The notes below the pieces were generated by a model. That model was not told the origin of the DNA. It did not search any database and worked only from the letters and a program-made list of their open reading frames with translations. The translations under genes were made by a program, and so were the position numbers. A stretch of 64,000 nucleotides of DNA. Origin: Kitasatospora sp. NA04385. Its GTDB lineage: Bacteria > Actinomycetota > Actinomycetes > Streptomycetales > Streptomycetaceae. The stretch spans positions 3,096,247 through 3,160,246 of the forward strand of contig NZ_CP054919.1 of NCBI RefSeq assembly GCF_013364235.1, given 5' to 3'. Positions 28,384 to 37,331 of this stretch are shown here, one piece after another. Numbering within the stretch: position 1 is the first letter of the stretch; each line of letters begins with the position of its first letter.

Positions 28384-29817
28384 GGCGAGCGAGGCCCAGG
28401 CGTGGTGGAGTGCGCCCGCGAGGTCGAGGGCGGTGATCGGGGCGCCCGGGGCGGCGGCGTGGCGGCCGGCCAGGCCGTGCAGGTGGGCGGCGGCGGAGGC
28501 GGCGTCCAGCGGGGTGAGGCCGGTGGCGAGCAGCGAGCCGGCCAGGCCGGAGAGGACGTCGCCGCTGCCCGCGGTGCCGAGCCAGCCGGTGCCGGTGGAG
28601 TTGACCCGGGCCCGGCCGTCCGGGTCGGCGACGACCGTCGTGGAGCCCTTGAGCAGCACGGTCGCGCCGTACCGCGCGGCGAGCAGCCGGGCGGTCCGCA
28701 GCCGCCGGGCGGCGACCGCCTCGGCGTCGGTGTCCTCGCCGACGCCCGCGAGCAGCCGGGCGGCCTCCCCGGCGTGCGGGGTGAGCAGGACGGGCGCGTC
28801 GCGGCCGGCCAGCGCGGACGGGCCGAGCCGGGCGAGTTCGGTGAGCGCGTCGGCGTCGGCCAGGACGGGCGCGCCGGTGTCCAGCGCCTCGCGCAGGGTG
28901 CGTTCGGCGTCCTCGCCGCCGCCCGGGCCGACCACCCAGGCCTGGACGCGACCGGCCCGGGCCGGGCCGTCCTCGGTGACCAGCGCCTCGGGGTGGCGGC
29001 GGACCACCTCGGCCGCCGCGTGTCCGGTGTAGCGCACCGCCCCGGCCCCGCCGTGCAGCGCCCCGGCGACGGCCAGCACCGCCGCGCCCGGGTAGCGGGC
29101 CGATCCGGCGGCGACGCCGACCACCCCGCGCCGGTACTTGTCGCTCTCCGCGCCGGGGGCGGGCAGCAGCGCGGCCACGTCGGCGTGCTGGAGCGCCTCG
29201 ACGGGGGCGGGCGGCAGGTCGAGCCCGAGGCCGACCAGGTGGACGACGCCCGCGTACTGCGCGCCGGGGTCGATCAGCAGGCCCGGCTTGTGGGTGCCGA
29301 AGCAGACCGTGACGTCGGCGCGCAGCGCGGGCCCGGCGGCCTCGCCGGTGTCCGGGTCCACGCCGGAGGGGACGTCCACGGCGACCAGGCGGCCGCGGCG
29401 CTCCCTCGTGGCGAACGGGGCCGCGGCGGGGCGCAGCGGGCCGCGGCCGCCGATGCCGACGATGCCGTCCAGCACCAGGTCGGCCCGGGTGAAGGCGTCC
29501 GGGTCGTCGGTGACCCGGCCGCCGGCGGCGCGCAGCGCGGCCAGGCCCTCGGCGTGCGCCTTCGCCGGGTCCAGCAGCAGCGCCTCGGCCCGGGCGCCGC
29601 GGCGGGCGAGCCGGGCGGCGGCGAAGAGGGCGTCGCCCCCGTTGTCCCCCGATCCGGCCAGCACCAGCACCCGGCTGCCGTACACCCGGGGCAGCAGCCC
29701 GGCGCAGACGGCGGCCAGCCCGGCGGCGGCCCGCTGCATCAGCGTCCCCTCCGGCAGCCGGGCCATCAGCGCGGCCTCGGCGGCCCGGACCTGCTCGACG
29801 GTGTGGGCGTGGCGCAT
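28381..29817 (-). CDS. nnr: Bifunctional NAD(P)H-hydrate epimerase / dehydratase
   Basis: A 478-aa repair enzyme that converts damaged NAD(P)HX back to NAD(P)H. The N-terminal YjeF epimerase domain carries VLVLAGSGDNGGDALFAAAR and DGIVGIGGRGPL. The C-terminal ADP-dependent dehydratase, from about residue 215, carries LTPHAGEAARLLAG and the nucleotide loop GTGWLGTAGSGDVLSGLAGS. The ATG at 29817 has a GGAGAA site. The ends of the gene abut two copies of the same intergenic repeat. Confidence 0.93.
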   Translation of the reverse strand: MRHAHTVEQVRAAEAALMARLPEGTLMQRAAAGLAAVCAGLLPRVYGSRVLVLAGSGDNGGDALFAAARLARRGARAEALLLDPAKAHAEGLAALRAAGGRVTDDPDAFTRADLVLDGIVGIGGRGPLRPAAAPFATRERRGRLVAVDVPSGVDPDTGEAAGPALRADVTVCFGTHKPGLLIDPGAQYAGVVHLVGLGLDLPPAPVEALQHADVAALLPAPGAESDKYRRGVVGVAAGSARYPGAAVLAVAGALHGGAGAVRYTGHAAAEVVRRHPEALVTEDGPARAGRVQAWVVGPGGGEDAERTLREALDTGAPVLADADALTELARLGPSALAGRDAPVLLTPHAGEAARLLAGVGEDTDAEAVAARRLRTARLLAARYGATVLLKGSTTVVADPDGRARVNSTGTGWLGTAGSGDVLSGLAGSLLATGLTPLDAASAAAHLHGLAGRHAAAPGAPITALDLAGALHHAWASLA

Positions 29818-29847
29818 GCGGGTTCTCCATTCTCGACGGGAGGCGCG

Positions 29848-30003
29848 TTCAGGGGCTCGGGGAACGGCGAGGCCCAGGCTGCTGGCGGTGCACTGCCGTT
29901 GCGCCCATCGGCTTCGGGTTCCGTCAAAGACACGCAGCAGCACGGACCCCAGATGGGCTCCGGCCACCAGCAGCACGGACTCGCCGTTCCCCGAGCCCCT
30001 GAA
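29848..30003. repeat. Intergenic inverted-repeat element, copy B
   Basis: Perfect 24-bp inverted ends: 29848-29871 begins TTCAGGGGCTCGGGGAACGG and 29980-30003 is its exact inverse. The interior of about 108 bp has no coding signal. The arm is shared with copy A near 28262. Confidence 0.85.
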
Positions 30004-30067
30004 TGCGCGCCTCCCGCCGTTCTCGTCCGAGTCCTCTGGCTTGTTCCCCTTCGTCCGACGAAGCGTC

Positions 30068-30436
30068 TCAGCCCTCGGCGATGACCACCGCCGAGGCGAC
30101 GCCCGCGTCGTGGCTGAGCGAGATGTGCCAGGAGGTGACGCCGAGCGCGGCGGCCCGGGCCTCGACGGTGCCGGTGACGTGCAGCAGGGGGCGGCCGGAT
30201 TCTTCGACCCGGACCTCGGCGTCCTCCCAGTGCAGGCCGGGCGGGGCGCCGAGGGCCTTGGCGACGGCCTCCTTCGCGGCGAAGCGGGCCGCCAGCGAGG
30301 CGGTGCCGCGGCGCCGGCCGGAGGGGAGGGTGAGTTCGGCGGGGGTGAAGAGGCGTTCGGCGAGGCCGGGGGTGCGTTCCAGGGACTCCCCGAACCGCCC
30401 GATGTCCGCCACGTCGATGCCGACCCCGATGATCAC
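30068..30436 (-). CDS. acpS: Holo-[acyl-carrier-protein] synthase AcpS
   Basis: A 122-aa phosphopantetheinyl transferase that activates fatty-acid ACP. The metal-binding Asp8 is in [14 protein letters not shown] and the Glu is in [20 protein letters not shown]. Length is standard. The start is the ATG at 30436. It follows glmS, with a hairpin between them, and precedes nnr on the same strand, the usual actinobacterial order. Confidence 0.95.
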   Translation of the reverse strand: MIIGVGIDVADIGRFGESLERTPGLAERLFTPAELTLPSGRRRGTASLAARFAAKEAVAKALGAPPGLHWEDAEVRVEESGRPLLHVTGTVEARAAALGVTSWHISLSHDAGVASAVVIAEG

Positions 30437-30447
30437 GTCCTGCTCCT

Positions 30448-30491
30448 TCGTCCATGCCTGCGTCGTGGGTACCCACTACGCAGGCATGGAC
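30448..30491 (-). terminator. 44-nt near-perfect palindrome after glmS
   Basis: CGTCCATGCCTGCGTCGTGG pairs with its inverse over 22 of 23 positions. It lies between the glmS stop (30502) and the acpS start (30436), so it is a likely terminator or processing hairpin. Confidence 0.7.
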
Positions 30492-30501
30492 GATACGCGG
30501 G

Positions 30502-32358
30502 CTACTCGACCGTGACGGACTTGGCGAGGTTGCGCGGCTGGTCGACCTCGTGGCCCTTGGCGGTAGCCAGCTCGCAGGCGAAGACCTGGAGCGGGACGGT
30601 GGAGACCAGGGGCTGCAGGAGGGTGGGGGTGGCGGGGATGCGGATCAGGTGGTCGGCGTAGGGGACGACGGCCTCGTCGCCCTCCTCGGCGATCACGATG
30701 GTCCGGGCGCCGCGGGCCCTGATCTCCTGGATGTTGGAGACGATCTTGTCGTGCAGGATCGAGCGGCCGCGCGGCGAGGGCACCACCACGACCACCGGCA
30801 GGCCCTCCTCGATCAGGGCGATCGGGCCGTGCTTGAGCTCGCCGGCGGCGAAGCCCTCGGCGTGCATGTAGGCGAGCTCCTTGAGCTTGAGCGCGCCTTC
30901 GAGGGCGACGGGGTAGCCGACGTGCCGGCCGAGGAAGAGCACCGAGCGGGCGTCGGCCAGCGAGCGGGCGAGCGCCCGGACGGGCTCCATGGTGCCGAGG
31001 ACCTGCTCGACCTGCCGGGGGGCGTCGCCGAGCTCGCGGATGACCGAGGAGATCTCGTCGCCCCACTTGGTGCCGCGCACCTGGCCCAGGTAGAGGGCGA
31101 CCAGGTAGCAGGCGACCAGCTGGGTGAGGAACGCCTTGGTGGAGGCGACCGCGACCTCGGGGCCGGCGTGGGTGTAGAGGACGGCGTCGGACTCCCGCGG
31201 GATGGTCGACCCGTTGGTGTTGCAGATCGCCAGGACCTTCGCGCCCTGCTCGCGGGCGTGCCGCAGCGCCATCAGGGTGTCCATGGTCTCGCCGGACTGC
31301 GAGATCGCGACGACCAGGGTGCGGTCGTCCATGATCGGGTCGCGGTAGCGGAACTCGCTGGCGACCTCGACCTCGCAGGGGATGCGGGTCCAGTGCTCGA
31401 TCGCGTACTTGGCGATCATCCCGGCGTGGAAGGCGGTGCCGCAGGCGACGATCACCACCTTGTCGACCTCGCGCAGCACCTGGTCGGGGATGCGCAGCTC
31501 GTCGAGGGTGAGCCTGCCGTCGGTGCCGATCCGGCCGAGGAGGGTGTCGGCGACGGCCTTGGGCTGCTCGGCGATCTCCTTGAGCATGAAGTAGTCGTAG
31601 CCGCCCTTCTCGGCGGCCGAGGCGTCCCAGTCGACGTGGTACTCGCGGACCTCGGCGGGCGCGCCGTCGAAGTCGGTCACCGTGACGCCCTCGGGGCGCA
31701 GCTCGACGACCTGGTCCTGGCCGAGCTCGATGGCCTCGCGGGTGTGCTCGATGAACGCGGCGACGTCGGAGGCGAGGAAGTTCTCGCCCTCGCCGACGCC
31801 GACCACCAGCGGGGAGTTGCGGCGGGCGCCGACCACCGTGCCGGGGGCGTCGGCGTGCACCGCGACCAGGGTGAAGGCGCCGTCGAGCTGGCGGCAGACG
31901 ACGCGCATGGCCTCGGCCAGGTCGCCGTCGTAGGCCTCGGCGAGCAGGTGGGCGACGACCTCGGTGTCGGTCTCGGAGCGGAGGGTGTGGCCCCGGTCGG
32001 CGAGGTCGGCGCGCAGCCGCGCGAAGTTCTCGATGATGCCGTTGTGGACCACCGCGACCCTGCGGTGGTCGTCCAGGTGGGGGTGGGCGTTGGCGTCGGT
32101 GGGGCCGCCGTGGGTGGCCCAGCGGGTGTGTCCGATGCCCGTGGTGCCGGCCGGGAGAGGGGTTTCGGCCAGCGACTTCTCCAGGTTGACGAGCTTCCCG
32201 GCCCGTTTGTCGGTGGTGAGGAGCCACTGCCCGTCGGCTCCCTCGGTCTGGACCGCGACGCCGGCCGAGTCGTAGCCCCGGTACTCCAGCCTCCGCAGTC
32301 CTGCGATCACTACGTCCAGGGCCGCCTGCGGCCCCGTATATCCAACAATTCCGCACAT
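30502..32358 (-). CDS. glmS: Glutamine-fructose-6-phosphate aminotransferase GlmS
   Basis: A 618-aa enzyme that makes glucosamine-6-phosphate, the first step to UDP-GlcNAc. The mature nucleophile Cys2 is in MCGIVGYTGPQAALD; the N-terminal glutaminase domain is followed by two SIS sugar-isomerase domains (VVACGTAFHAGMIAKYAIEH; ALFLGRH-like VLFLGRHVGYPVALEGALKL). It ends in the canonical DQPRNLAKSVTVE. The ATG at 32358 is fixed by Cys2. It works with GlmM, encoded at 40176. Confidence 0.97.
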   Translation of the reverse strand: MCGIVGYTGPQAALDVVIAGLRRLEYRGYDSAGVAVQTEGADGQWLLTTDKRAGKLVNLEKSLAETPLPAGTTGIGHTRWATHGGPTDANAHPHLDDHRRVAVVHNGIIENFARLRADLADRGHTLRSETDTEVVAHLLAEAYDGDLAEAMRVVCRQLDGAFTLVAVHADAPGTVVGARRNSPLVVGVGEGENFLASDVAAFIEHTREAIELGQDQVVELRPEGVTVTDFDGAPAEVREYHVDWDASAAEKGGYDYFMLKEIAEQPKAVADTLLGRIGTDGRLTLDELRIPDQVLREVDKVVIVACGTAFHAGMIAKYAIEHWTRIPCEVEVASEFRYRDPIMDDRTLVVAISQSGETMDTLMALRHAREQGAKVLAICNTNGSTIPRESDAVLYTHAGPEVAVASTKAFLTQLVACYLVALYLGQVRGTKWGDEISSVIRELGDAPRQVEQVLGTMEPVRALARSLADARSVLFLGRHVGYPVALEGALKLKELAYMHAEGFAAGELKHGPIALIEEGLPVVVVVPSPRGRSILHDKIVSNIQEIRARGARTIVIAEEGDEAVVPYADHLIRIPATPTLLQPLVSTVPLQVFACELATAKGHEVDQPRNLAKSVTVE

Positions 32359-32457
32359 GTGCGCCAGCATAGGTGCGAATGTTCGGCCACTGAGCGGTCG
32401 GATGACCACACCGGGTGACCGACACCACAGCACCCGGCGGCCCGCGGACGGCCCACA

Positions 32458-33450
32458 ATGGACACCGTGCTGACCGAACTCTGTACGAAGGGCGCCGCCC
32501 CGGCGCCCACTCCCTCCCCGTACGTGGATCTGGACCGCGCCGAGTGGAGCGCGCTGCGCGAGCGCACCCCGCTGCCGCTGACCGCGGAGGAGGTCGAGCG
32601 CCTGCGCGGGCTCGGCACCGCCCTGGACCTCGACGAGGTGCGGGACGTCTACCTGCCGCTGTCGCGGCTGCTGAACCTGTACGTGCACGCCACCCACGAG
32701 CTGCGCGGCGCGATCGGGAGCTTCCTCGACACGCCCGACACCGAGCGGGTGCGCACCCCGTTCATCATCGGCGTGGCCGGTTCGGTCGCGGTCGGCAAGT
32801 CCACCACGGCCCGCCTGCTGCAGGCGCTGCTGGCCCGCTGGCCCGAGCACCCGCGGGTGGAGCTGGTCACCACCGACGGCTTCCTGCTGCCCAACGCGGA
32901 GCTGCGCCGGCGCGGCCTGATGGCCCGCAAGGGCTTCCCCGAGTCGTACGACCGGCGGGCCCTGATGCGCTTCGTCGCGGACGTGAAGGCCGGCAAGGAG
33001 CGGGTGACGGCGCCGGTGTACTCGCACCTGGTGTACGACATCGTGCCGGGCGAGCGGCTGGTGGTGGAGCGCCCCGACATCCTGATCGTCGAGGGCCTGA
33101 ACGTGCTCCAGCCGGCGCTGCCCGGCACCGACGGCCGGACCAGGATGGCGGTCGCCGACTACTTCGACTTCTCGATCTACGTGGACGCCCGCACCGACGA
33201 CATCGAGGCCTGGTACCTGGACCGGTTCCGCAAGCTGCGGCGGACCGCGTTCCAGGACCCGAACTCCTACTTCCGGCGCTTCACCGAGGTGCCCGAGGAG
33301 GAGGCGATGGACTACGGCCGCCAGGTCTGGCGGACCATCAACCGGCCGAACCTGCTGGAGAACGTGCTGCCCACCCGCGGCCGGGCCACCCTGGTGCTGC
33401 AGAAGGGCCAGGACCACAAGGTCCGCCGGGCGCTGCTGCGCAAGCTCTGA
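32458..33450 (+). CDS. coaA: Pantothenate kinase type I
   Basis: A 330-aa kinase of the first, rate-limiting CoA step. Walker A is GSVAVGKST (108-116); [19 protein letters not shown] and [18 protein letters not shown] are family signatures. The start is the ATG at 32458, divergent from glmS with a 99-nt shared upstream region. It ends 7 nt before the convergent GH26-like gene. Confidence 0.96.
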   Translation: MDTVLTELCTKGAAPAPTPSPYVDLDRAEWSALRERTPLPLTAEEVERLRGLGTALDLDEVRDVYLPLSRLLNLYVHATHELRGAIGSFLDTPDTERVRTPFIIGVAGSVAVGKSTTARLLQALLARWPEHPRVELVTTDGFLLPNAELRRRGLMARKGFPESYDRRALMRFVADVKAGKERVTAPVYSHLVYDIVPGERLVVERPDILIVEGLNVLQPALPGTDGRTRMAVADYFDFSIYVDARTDDIEAWYLDRFRKLRRTAFQDPNSYFRRFTEVPEEEAMDYGRQVWRTINRPNLLENVLPTRGRATLVLQKGQDHKVRRALLRKL

Positions 33451-33457
33451 GCGGGCG

Positions 33458-34525
33458 TCAGGACGCCGGGCGGTCCGCCACCGGCCAGCCGCGCAGCTTC
33501 AGGGTGGCCAGGCCGTCCGCGAACGCCTTGCGGGTGGCCTGGTCGGCGGTGAAGCGGTAGTCGTAGCGGCCGCCCTCCTCGACGCTGTGCTCGAACCAGA
33601 CGAAGCCGGGCACCTTCGGGTGGGCGGCGATCCAGCGGAACATGTCGGTGATCCAGCCGGCCTTGCCCGCGCCCGGCATCGCGCCGGTCTCGGAGACGAA
33701 CACCGGCTTGTCGGCGATCTCGCGCAGCCGGAGGTACGTCGGGTCGAGGACCTCGCCCGCGGTGGCCTCGCCGAAGCCGTAGCCGTCCATGCCCAGCCAG
33801 TCGACGTACGCGTCGCCCGGGTAGAGGTCCTTCAGGTCGCCGGAGGTGCCGCGCAGCACGTTCGGGCTCCACAGCCAGATCACGTTGTCCGCGTGCTCCC
33901 GGGCGAAGACGTCGTGCACGTGCCGCCAGGCCGCCGCGTAGTCGCCCGGCCGGTTGCCGTTGACGTTCGACCCCCACGGGTACCAGTCGCCGTTCATCTC
34001 GTGCGCGAACCGCAGCACCACCGGCCACTGCTGGTCGCGCACCGCCCGGGCGAAGCGGGTGACGTACGCGTCGAACTCGCCGTCGGCGATCCGGCGGGTG
34101 GTGTACCCGGACTGGTCGGCCTGGTAGGGGGCGTCCCCGGGCTCCCAGGTGAGCATCGGCACCGCGCCCTGCCGGTAGATCTCCCGCACCGTCTCCGGGT
34201 CGAACTCCTTGCGCCAGTCCAGGAAGTACTGCAGCATCGTCGGCCGCTTGCCGGCCGCCGCCGCGACCGCGTCGGTCTCGGCGGCCAGCGGCGTCTGGTA
34301 GGTGCTGACCCCGAAGTACACCCCGTCGGAGCGCAGCAGGTCGTCCTTGGTCGGCGGGACGGCCGGGGACTGCGGGGCGGTGGCCGCGGGGGGCGCGGAG
34401 GCGTCCCGGTCGTCGCCGAACAGGGCGCCGGCCGGGCCGGTGCCGTCGGACTGCGCCGAGCACGCCACCCCGGCGGCGAGCAGCACCAGGGCCACCGCGC
34501 CGCGGCACCACGATCGGCGGTTCAT
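33458..34525 (-). CDS. GH26-like glycoside hydrolase lipoprotein A
   Basis: A 355-aa exported protein. The signal ends in a lipobox-like LLAAGVACSAQ. A linker is followed by a TIM-barrel resembling family GH26 (beta-mannanase type). The acid/base Glu lies in VLRFAHEMNGDWYPWGS and the nucleophile Glu in PVFVSETGAMPGAGK; NVIWLWSPNVL is also shared with the family. It is paralogous to the 37328 gene. It likely acts outside on a beta-glycan, but the substrate is not proven. It is followed upstream by a membrane protein gene on the same strand. Confidence 0.85.
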   Translation of the reverse strand: MNRRSWCRGAVALVLLAAGVACSAQSDGTGPAGALFGDDRDASAPPAATAPQSPAVPPTKDDLLRSDGVYFGVSTYQTPLAAETDAVAAAAGKRPTMLQYFLDWRKEFDPETVREIYRQGAVPMLTWEPGDAPYQADQSGYTTRRIADGEFDAYVTRFARAVRDQQWPVVLRFAHEMNGDWYPWGSNVNGNRPGDYAAAWRHVHDVFAREHADNVIWLWSPNVLRGTSGDLKDLYPGDAYVDWLGMDGYGFGEATAGEVLDPTYLRLREIADKPVFVSETGAMPGAGKAGWITDMFRWIAAHPKVPGFVWFEHSVEEGGRYDYRFTADQATRKAFADGLATLKLRGWPVADRPAS

Positions 34526-34547
34526 CCGTTCCTCCTTCGGCCGGAGG

Positions 34548-35492
34548 TCAGGCCCCCTTGGTCAGCAACTGGTCGAAGTAGCCGTCGAGTTCCTTGCCGG
34601 AGCTCTGGGCGACCTGGTCCTGGTCGCCCGCGGCGCCGCCGATCGGACCCGCGACGGTGAACACCAGGTAGCGGCCCTCGACCCGGTTGGTCAGCGCGCA
34701 GGAGACGTCACGGCAGAACACGGCGACGTCGTCCTGGCCGAACAGCGGCTGGATCTGGCCCTTGACGCCGCTGCCCGCCTTCTTCGCGTCCGCCTCGTCC
34801 TTGAAGACCGCGACGCCCACCGTCACCGCCGTGTTGCCGGTGAAGTAGGTGGCCCGCATCAGCCGGTTGCAGTTGGCACCGCTGAGGACGTCGCCGAGGC
34901 CGCCGCCGGTTGCCTTCCAGCACGTGTCGGTGTTGGCGATGGTCTTGCGCACGTAGTTGTGCCCGCCGATGTTCAGCGACTGGTCGGCGAACAGCACGTC
35001 GGAGGTGACCGCCGGGGGCAGCGGCTTGGCCGGCGAGGCGCTCCCGGACGGCTTGGGGGAACCGCTGGCCTTCGGGGAGCCGGTGGCCGGGGCCGACTGC
35101 GAGGCGGAGGCGACCGGGTCCGGGGTCTTGTCGTCCTTGTTCAGCAGGGCGACGGAGATCCCGCCCGCGGCGAGCAGCAGCACGCCCGCGCCGATGCCGA
35201 CCACGAGGAGGGTGCGCTTGCGCCGCGCCTGCGCCTCGCGCTGGTCGGCCAGTTGCTGCCAGTCCGGCGCGGCCGGCGGCTGCACCGGCTGCGGGCCCGG
35301 CTGCACCGGCGGCGGCCCCGGGTAGGAGTACTGTGGCTGCTGCCACTGCTGGGGCGGCTGGGGCTGCTGCGGGAACGGCGGCGCGCCCTGGACCGAAGGC
35401 TGACCGGGCGCCTGCTGCGCGCCGCTGTAGGGCTGCTGCGGCTGGCCGCCCGGAGGGTTCGGACTCTGCGGTACACCCATCCCATCGCTCAT
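34548..35492 (-). CDS. Single-pass membrane protein with Pro/Gln-rich cytoplasmic tail
   Basis: A 314-aa protein. Residues 1-85 are Pro/Gln-rich (QQPQPPQQWQQPQYSYPG). A membrane helix, RTLLVVGIGAGVLLLAAGGI, leads to an extracytoplasmic domain after a Ser/Pro/Lys linker. That domain has four Cys (TCWKATGGGLGDVLSGANC and FCRDVSCALTN), suggesting disulfides. No family recognised. Start chosen at ATG 35492; ATG 35480 is also possible. Spacing of 22 nt to the GH26-like gene suggests co-transcription. Confidence 0.75.
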   Translation of the reverse strand: MSDGMGVPQSPNPPGGQPQQPYSGAQQAPGQPSVQGAPPFPQQPQPPQQWQQPQYSYPGPPPVQPGPQPVQPPAAPDWQQLADQREAQARRKRTLLVVGIGAGVLLLAAGGISVALLNKDDKTPDPVASASQSAPATGSPKASGSPKPSGSASPAKPLPPAVTSDVLFADQSLNIGGHNYVRKTIANTDTCWKATGGGLGDVLSGANCNRLMRATYFTGNTAVTVGVAVFKDEADAKKAGSGVKGQIQPLFGQDDVAVFCRDVSCALTNRVEGRYLVFTVAGPIGGAAGDQDQVAQSSGKELDGYFDQLLTKGA

Positions 35493-35615
35493 GTGCGTGA
35501 ATGCTAGGGCATGTGCGCCCATTCGGTGATGCCGCCTCCACAGCAAGCCGAAATGTCCGCTTTCTGAGCCGTCGTCACGGGCTACCGTAATGAAAGCGTC
35601 ACTCGCCCGCCCCGA

Positions 35616-35727
35616 GTGGACAAAAGCCGTCGGCTAGACTCTAGCCGCCGCCGGCTCGCGAGCAACCGCCGCGCAGGCAGGCCGAATCGAGTCCGCAAGC
35701 ACGGCTCACGGGGGCCACTTTTGTCCA
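35616..35727. repeat. Inverted repeat with internal palindrome before the GT2 gene
   Basis: TGGACAAAAG (35617-35626) and CTTTTGTCCA (35718-35727) are exact inverses about 90 bp apart. Inside is a 17-nt palindrome CGGCTAGACTCTAGCCG (35631-35647). Codon use across this segment is poorer in GC3 than the gene body, so it may be leader DNA rather than coding. Confidence 0.6.
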
Positions 35728-37331
35728 GCAGTATCGAATCGACGCGCCGCGACCGGCGCCGAGCGGCCATCCCCACCCAGCGCCGCCGGAAGCCAGAGGC
35801 GGTGCCCCAGGTCGGGCTGCTGCCCCAACCCCCGGACTACAGCGAGAAGTTCGCGTACACCAAGCGACACCTGTGGGTGCTGACGCTCAGCTCGCTGGTC
35901 AGCTTCGGCTGCCTGGTCGTCAGCCAGGGCACCCTGGTCCTGGGCTCGCCCTGGCTGTGGTTCTACGCGCCGTTCCTGCTGTTCACCGTGGTCTACTACC
36001 TGATCTCGCTGCGGGTCACCGGCCTCAACGGCGACTTCGACCTCAAGGGCCACCGCCAGCTGGTGCGCTCCTGGCGCCCCGCGCAGTACCCGACGGTCGA
36101 CGTCTTCCTCCCGGTGTGCGGCGAGCCCATCGAGATCCTGCACAACACCTGGACGCACGTCCGGGAGATGGCCGACAGCTACCCCGGCCTGTGCATGCCC
36201 TACGTGCTCGACGACTCGGCCAGCCCCGAGCTGGAGGCGATGGCCGCCGACTTCGGCTTCCGCTACGGCACCCGCCCGAACCGCGGCTGGTACAAGAAGG
36301 CCGGCAACCTGCACTTCGGGTTCGACAACTCCGACGGCGAGTTCATCCTCATCCTGGACGCCGACTTCACCCCGCGCGCCGACCTGCTGACCGAGCTGCT
36401 CCCCCACCTGGCCGCCGACCCGAAGCTCGGCATCGTGCAGTCCCCGCAGTACTTCCGGGTCCTGGACTCGCAGAGCTGGGTCGAGCGCGGCGCCGGCGCC
36501 GTCCAGGAGCTGTTCTACCGCTCCGTGCAGGTCTCCCGGCAAGCCAGGGACGGCGCCATCTGCGTCGGCAGCTGCGCCGTCTACCGGCGGGCCGCGCTGG
36601 AGGAGAACGGCGGCACCACCCTGATCGAGCACTCCGAGGACGTGCACACCGGCTTCGACCTGCGCCGCCTGGGCTGGGGCCTGCGCTACGTCCCGCTGGC
36701 GCTGGCCACCGGCGTCTGCCCGGACACCGCCGGCGCCTTCTACAACCAGCAGTACCGCTGGTGCTCCGGCTCGATGAGCCTGCTCGGCAGCCGCAAGTTC
36801 TGGGACACCAAGCTCCGCTGGAGCAGCCGGCTCTGCTACATGTCCGGCTTCTTCTACTACATCCACACCGCGATCTTCATCTTCCTGTCGCCGGTCATCC
36901 CGCTCACCCTGCTGATCTGGCACCCGGAGATGTTCCTGGTCGAGCGGCTGTGGCTGGTGCTGCCCAGCCTGGTGTACACCACGGTGATCTTCCCGCTCTG
37001 GCACCGCGTCCCGTACCGCCTGGAGGCCTGGTCCTGCCGGATGATGTACGGCTGGGCGCACTTCTTCGCGATCTGGGACATCATCCGCCGCAAGCGGATG
37101 GCCTGGCAGCCCACCGGCTCCAGCACCGCCAAGAAGAACCGGACCCGGCGGCTCTGGGTCGGGCTGTCCGTGTGGGGCGGCGGCACCGCGCTGGCCTGGG
37201 TCGGCGTCGCCGTCTGGCGCATCCTCACCGGCTACCCGCCGGACTACGCCCTGGTGCTCGCCTCCGGGCTGTTCTACGCCCTGGTGGTCGGCCGCACCCT
37301 CCTCCAGCCCCGAAGCGAGAAGGCCGCGTGA
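35721..37331 (+). CDS. Membrane glycosyltransferase family 2, cellulose synthase-like
   Basis: A processive-type GT2 synthase. Two helices (LTLSSLVSFGCLVVSQGTLV; WLWFYAPFLLFTVVYYLISL) precede the catalytic domain with VCGEPIEIL, the DxD in LILDADFTPRADL, HSEDVHTGFD and the QxxRW motif QQYRWCSGS. Several C-terminal helices form the export channel. No PilZ domain is present. TTG 35721 (GGGGG upstream, better GC3) is preferred; GTG 35616 would add 35 Arg/Ser-rich residues and GTG 35802 is a shorter option. The stop overlaps the next start (GTGA). It probably polymerises and exports a beta-glycan. Confidence 0.85.
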   Translation: MSSSIESTRRDRRRAAIPTQRRRKPEAVPQVGLLPQPPDYSEKFAYTKRHLWVLTLSSLVSFGCLVVSQGTLVLGSPWLWFYAPFLLFTVVYYLISLRVTGLNGDFDLKGHRQLVRSWRPAQYPTVDVFLPVCGEPIEILHNTWTHVREMADSYPGLCMPYVLDDSASPELEAMAADFGFRYGTRPNRGWYKKAGNLHFGFDNSDGEFILILDADFTPRADLLTELLPHLAADPKLGIVQSPQYFRVLDSQSWVERGAGAVQELFYRSVQVSRQARDGAICVGSCAVYRRAALEENGGTTLIEHSEDVHTGFDLRRLGWGLRYVPLALATGVCPDTAGAFYNQQYRWCSGSMSLLGSRKFWDTKLRWSSRLCYMSGFFYYIHTAIFIFLSPVIPLTLLIWHPEMFLVERLWLVLPSLVYTTVIFPLWHRVPYRLEAWSCRMMYGWAHFFAIWDIIRRKRMAWQPTGSSTAKKNRTRRLWVGLSVWGGGTALAWVGVAVWRILTGYPPDYALVLASGLFYALVVGRTLLQPRSEKAA

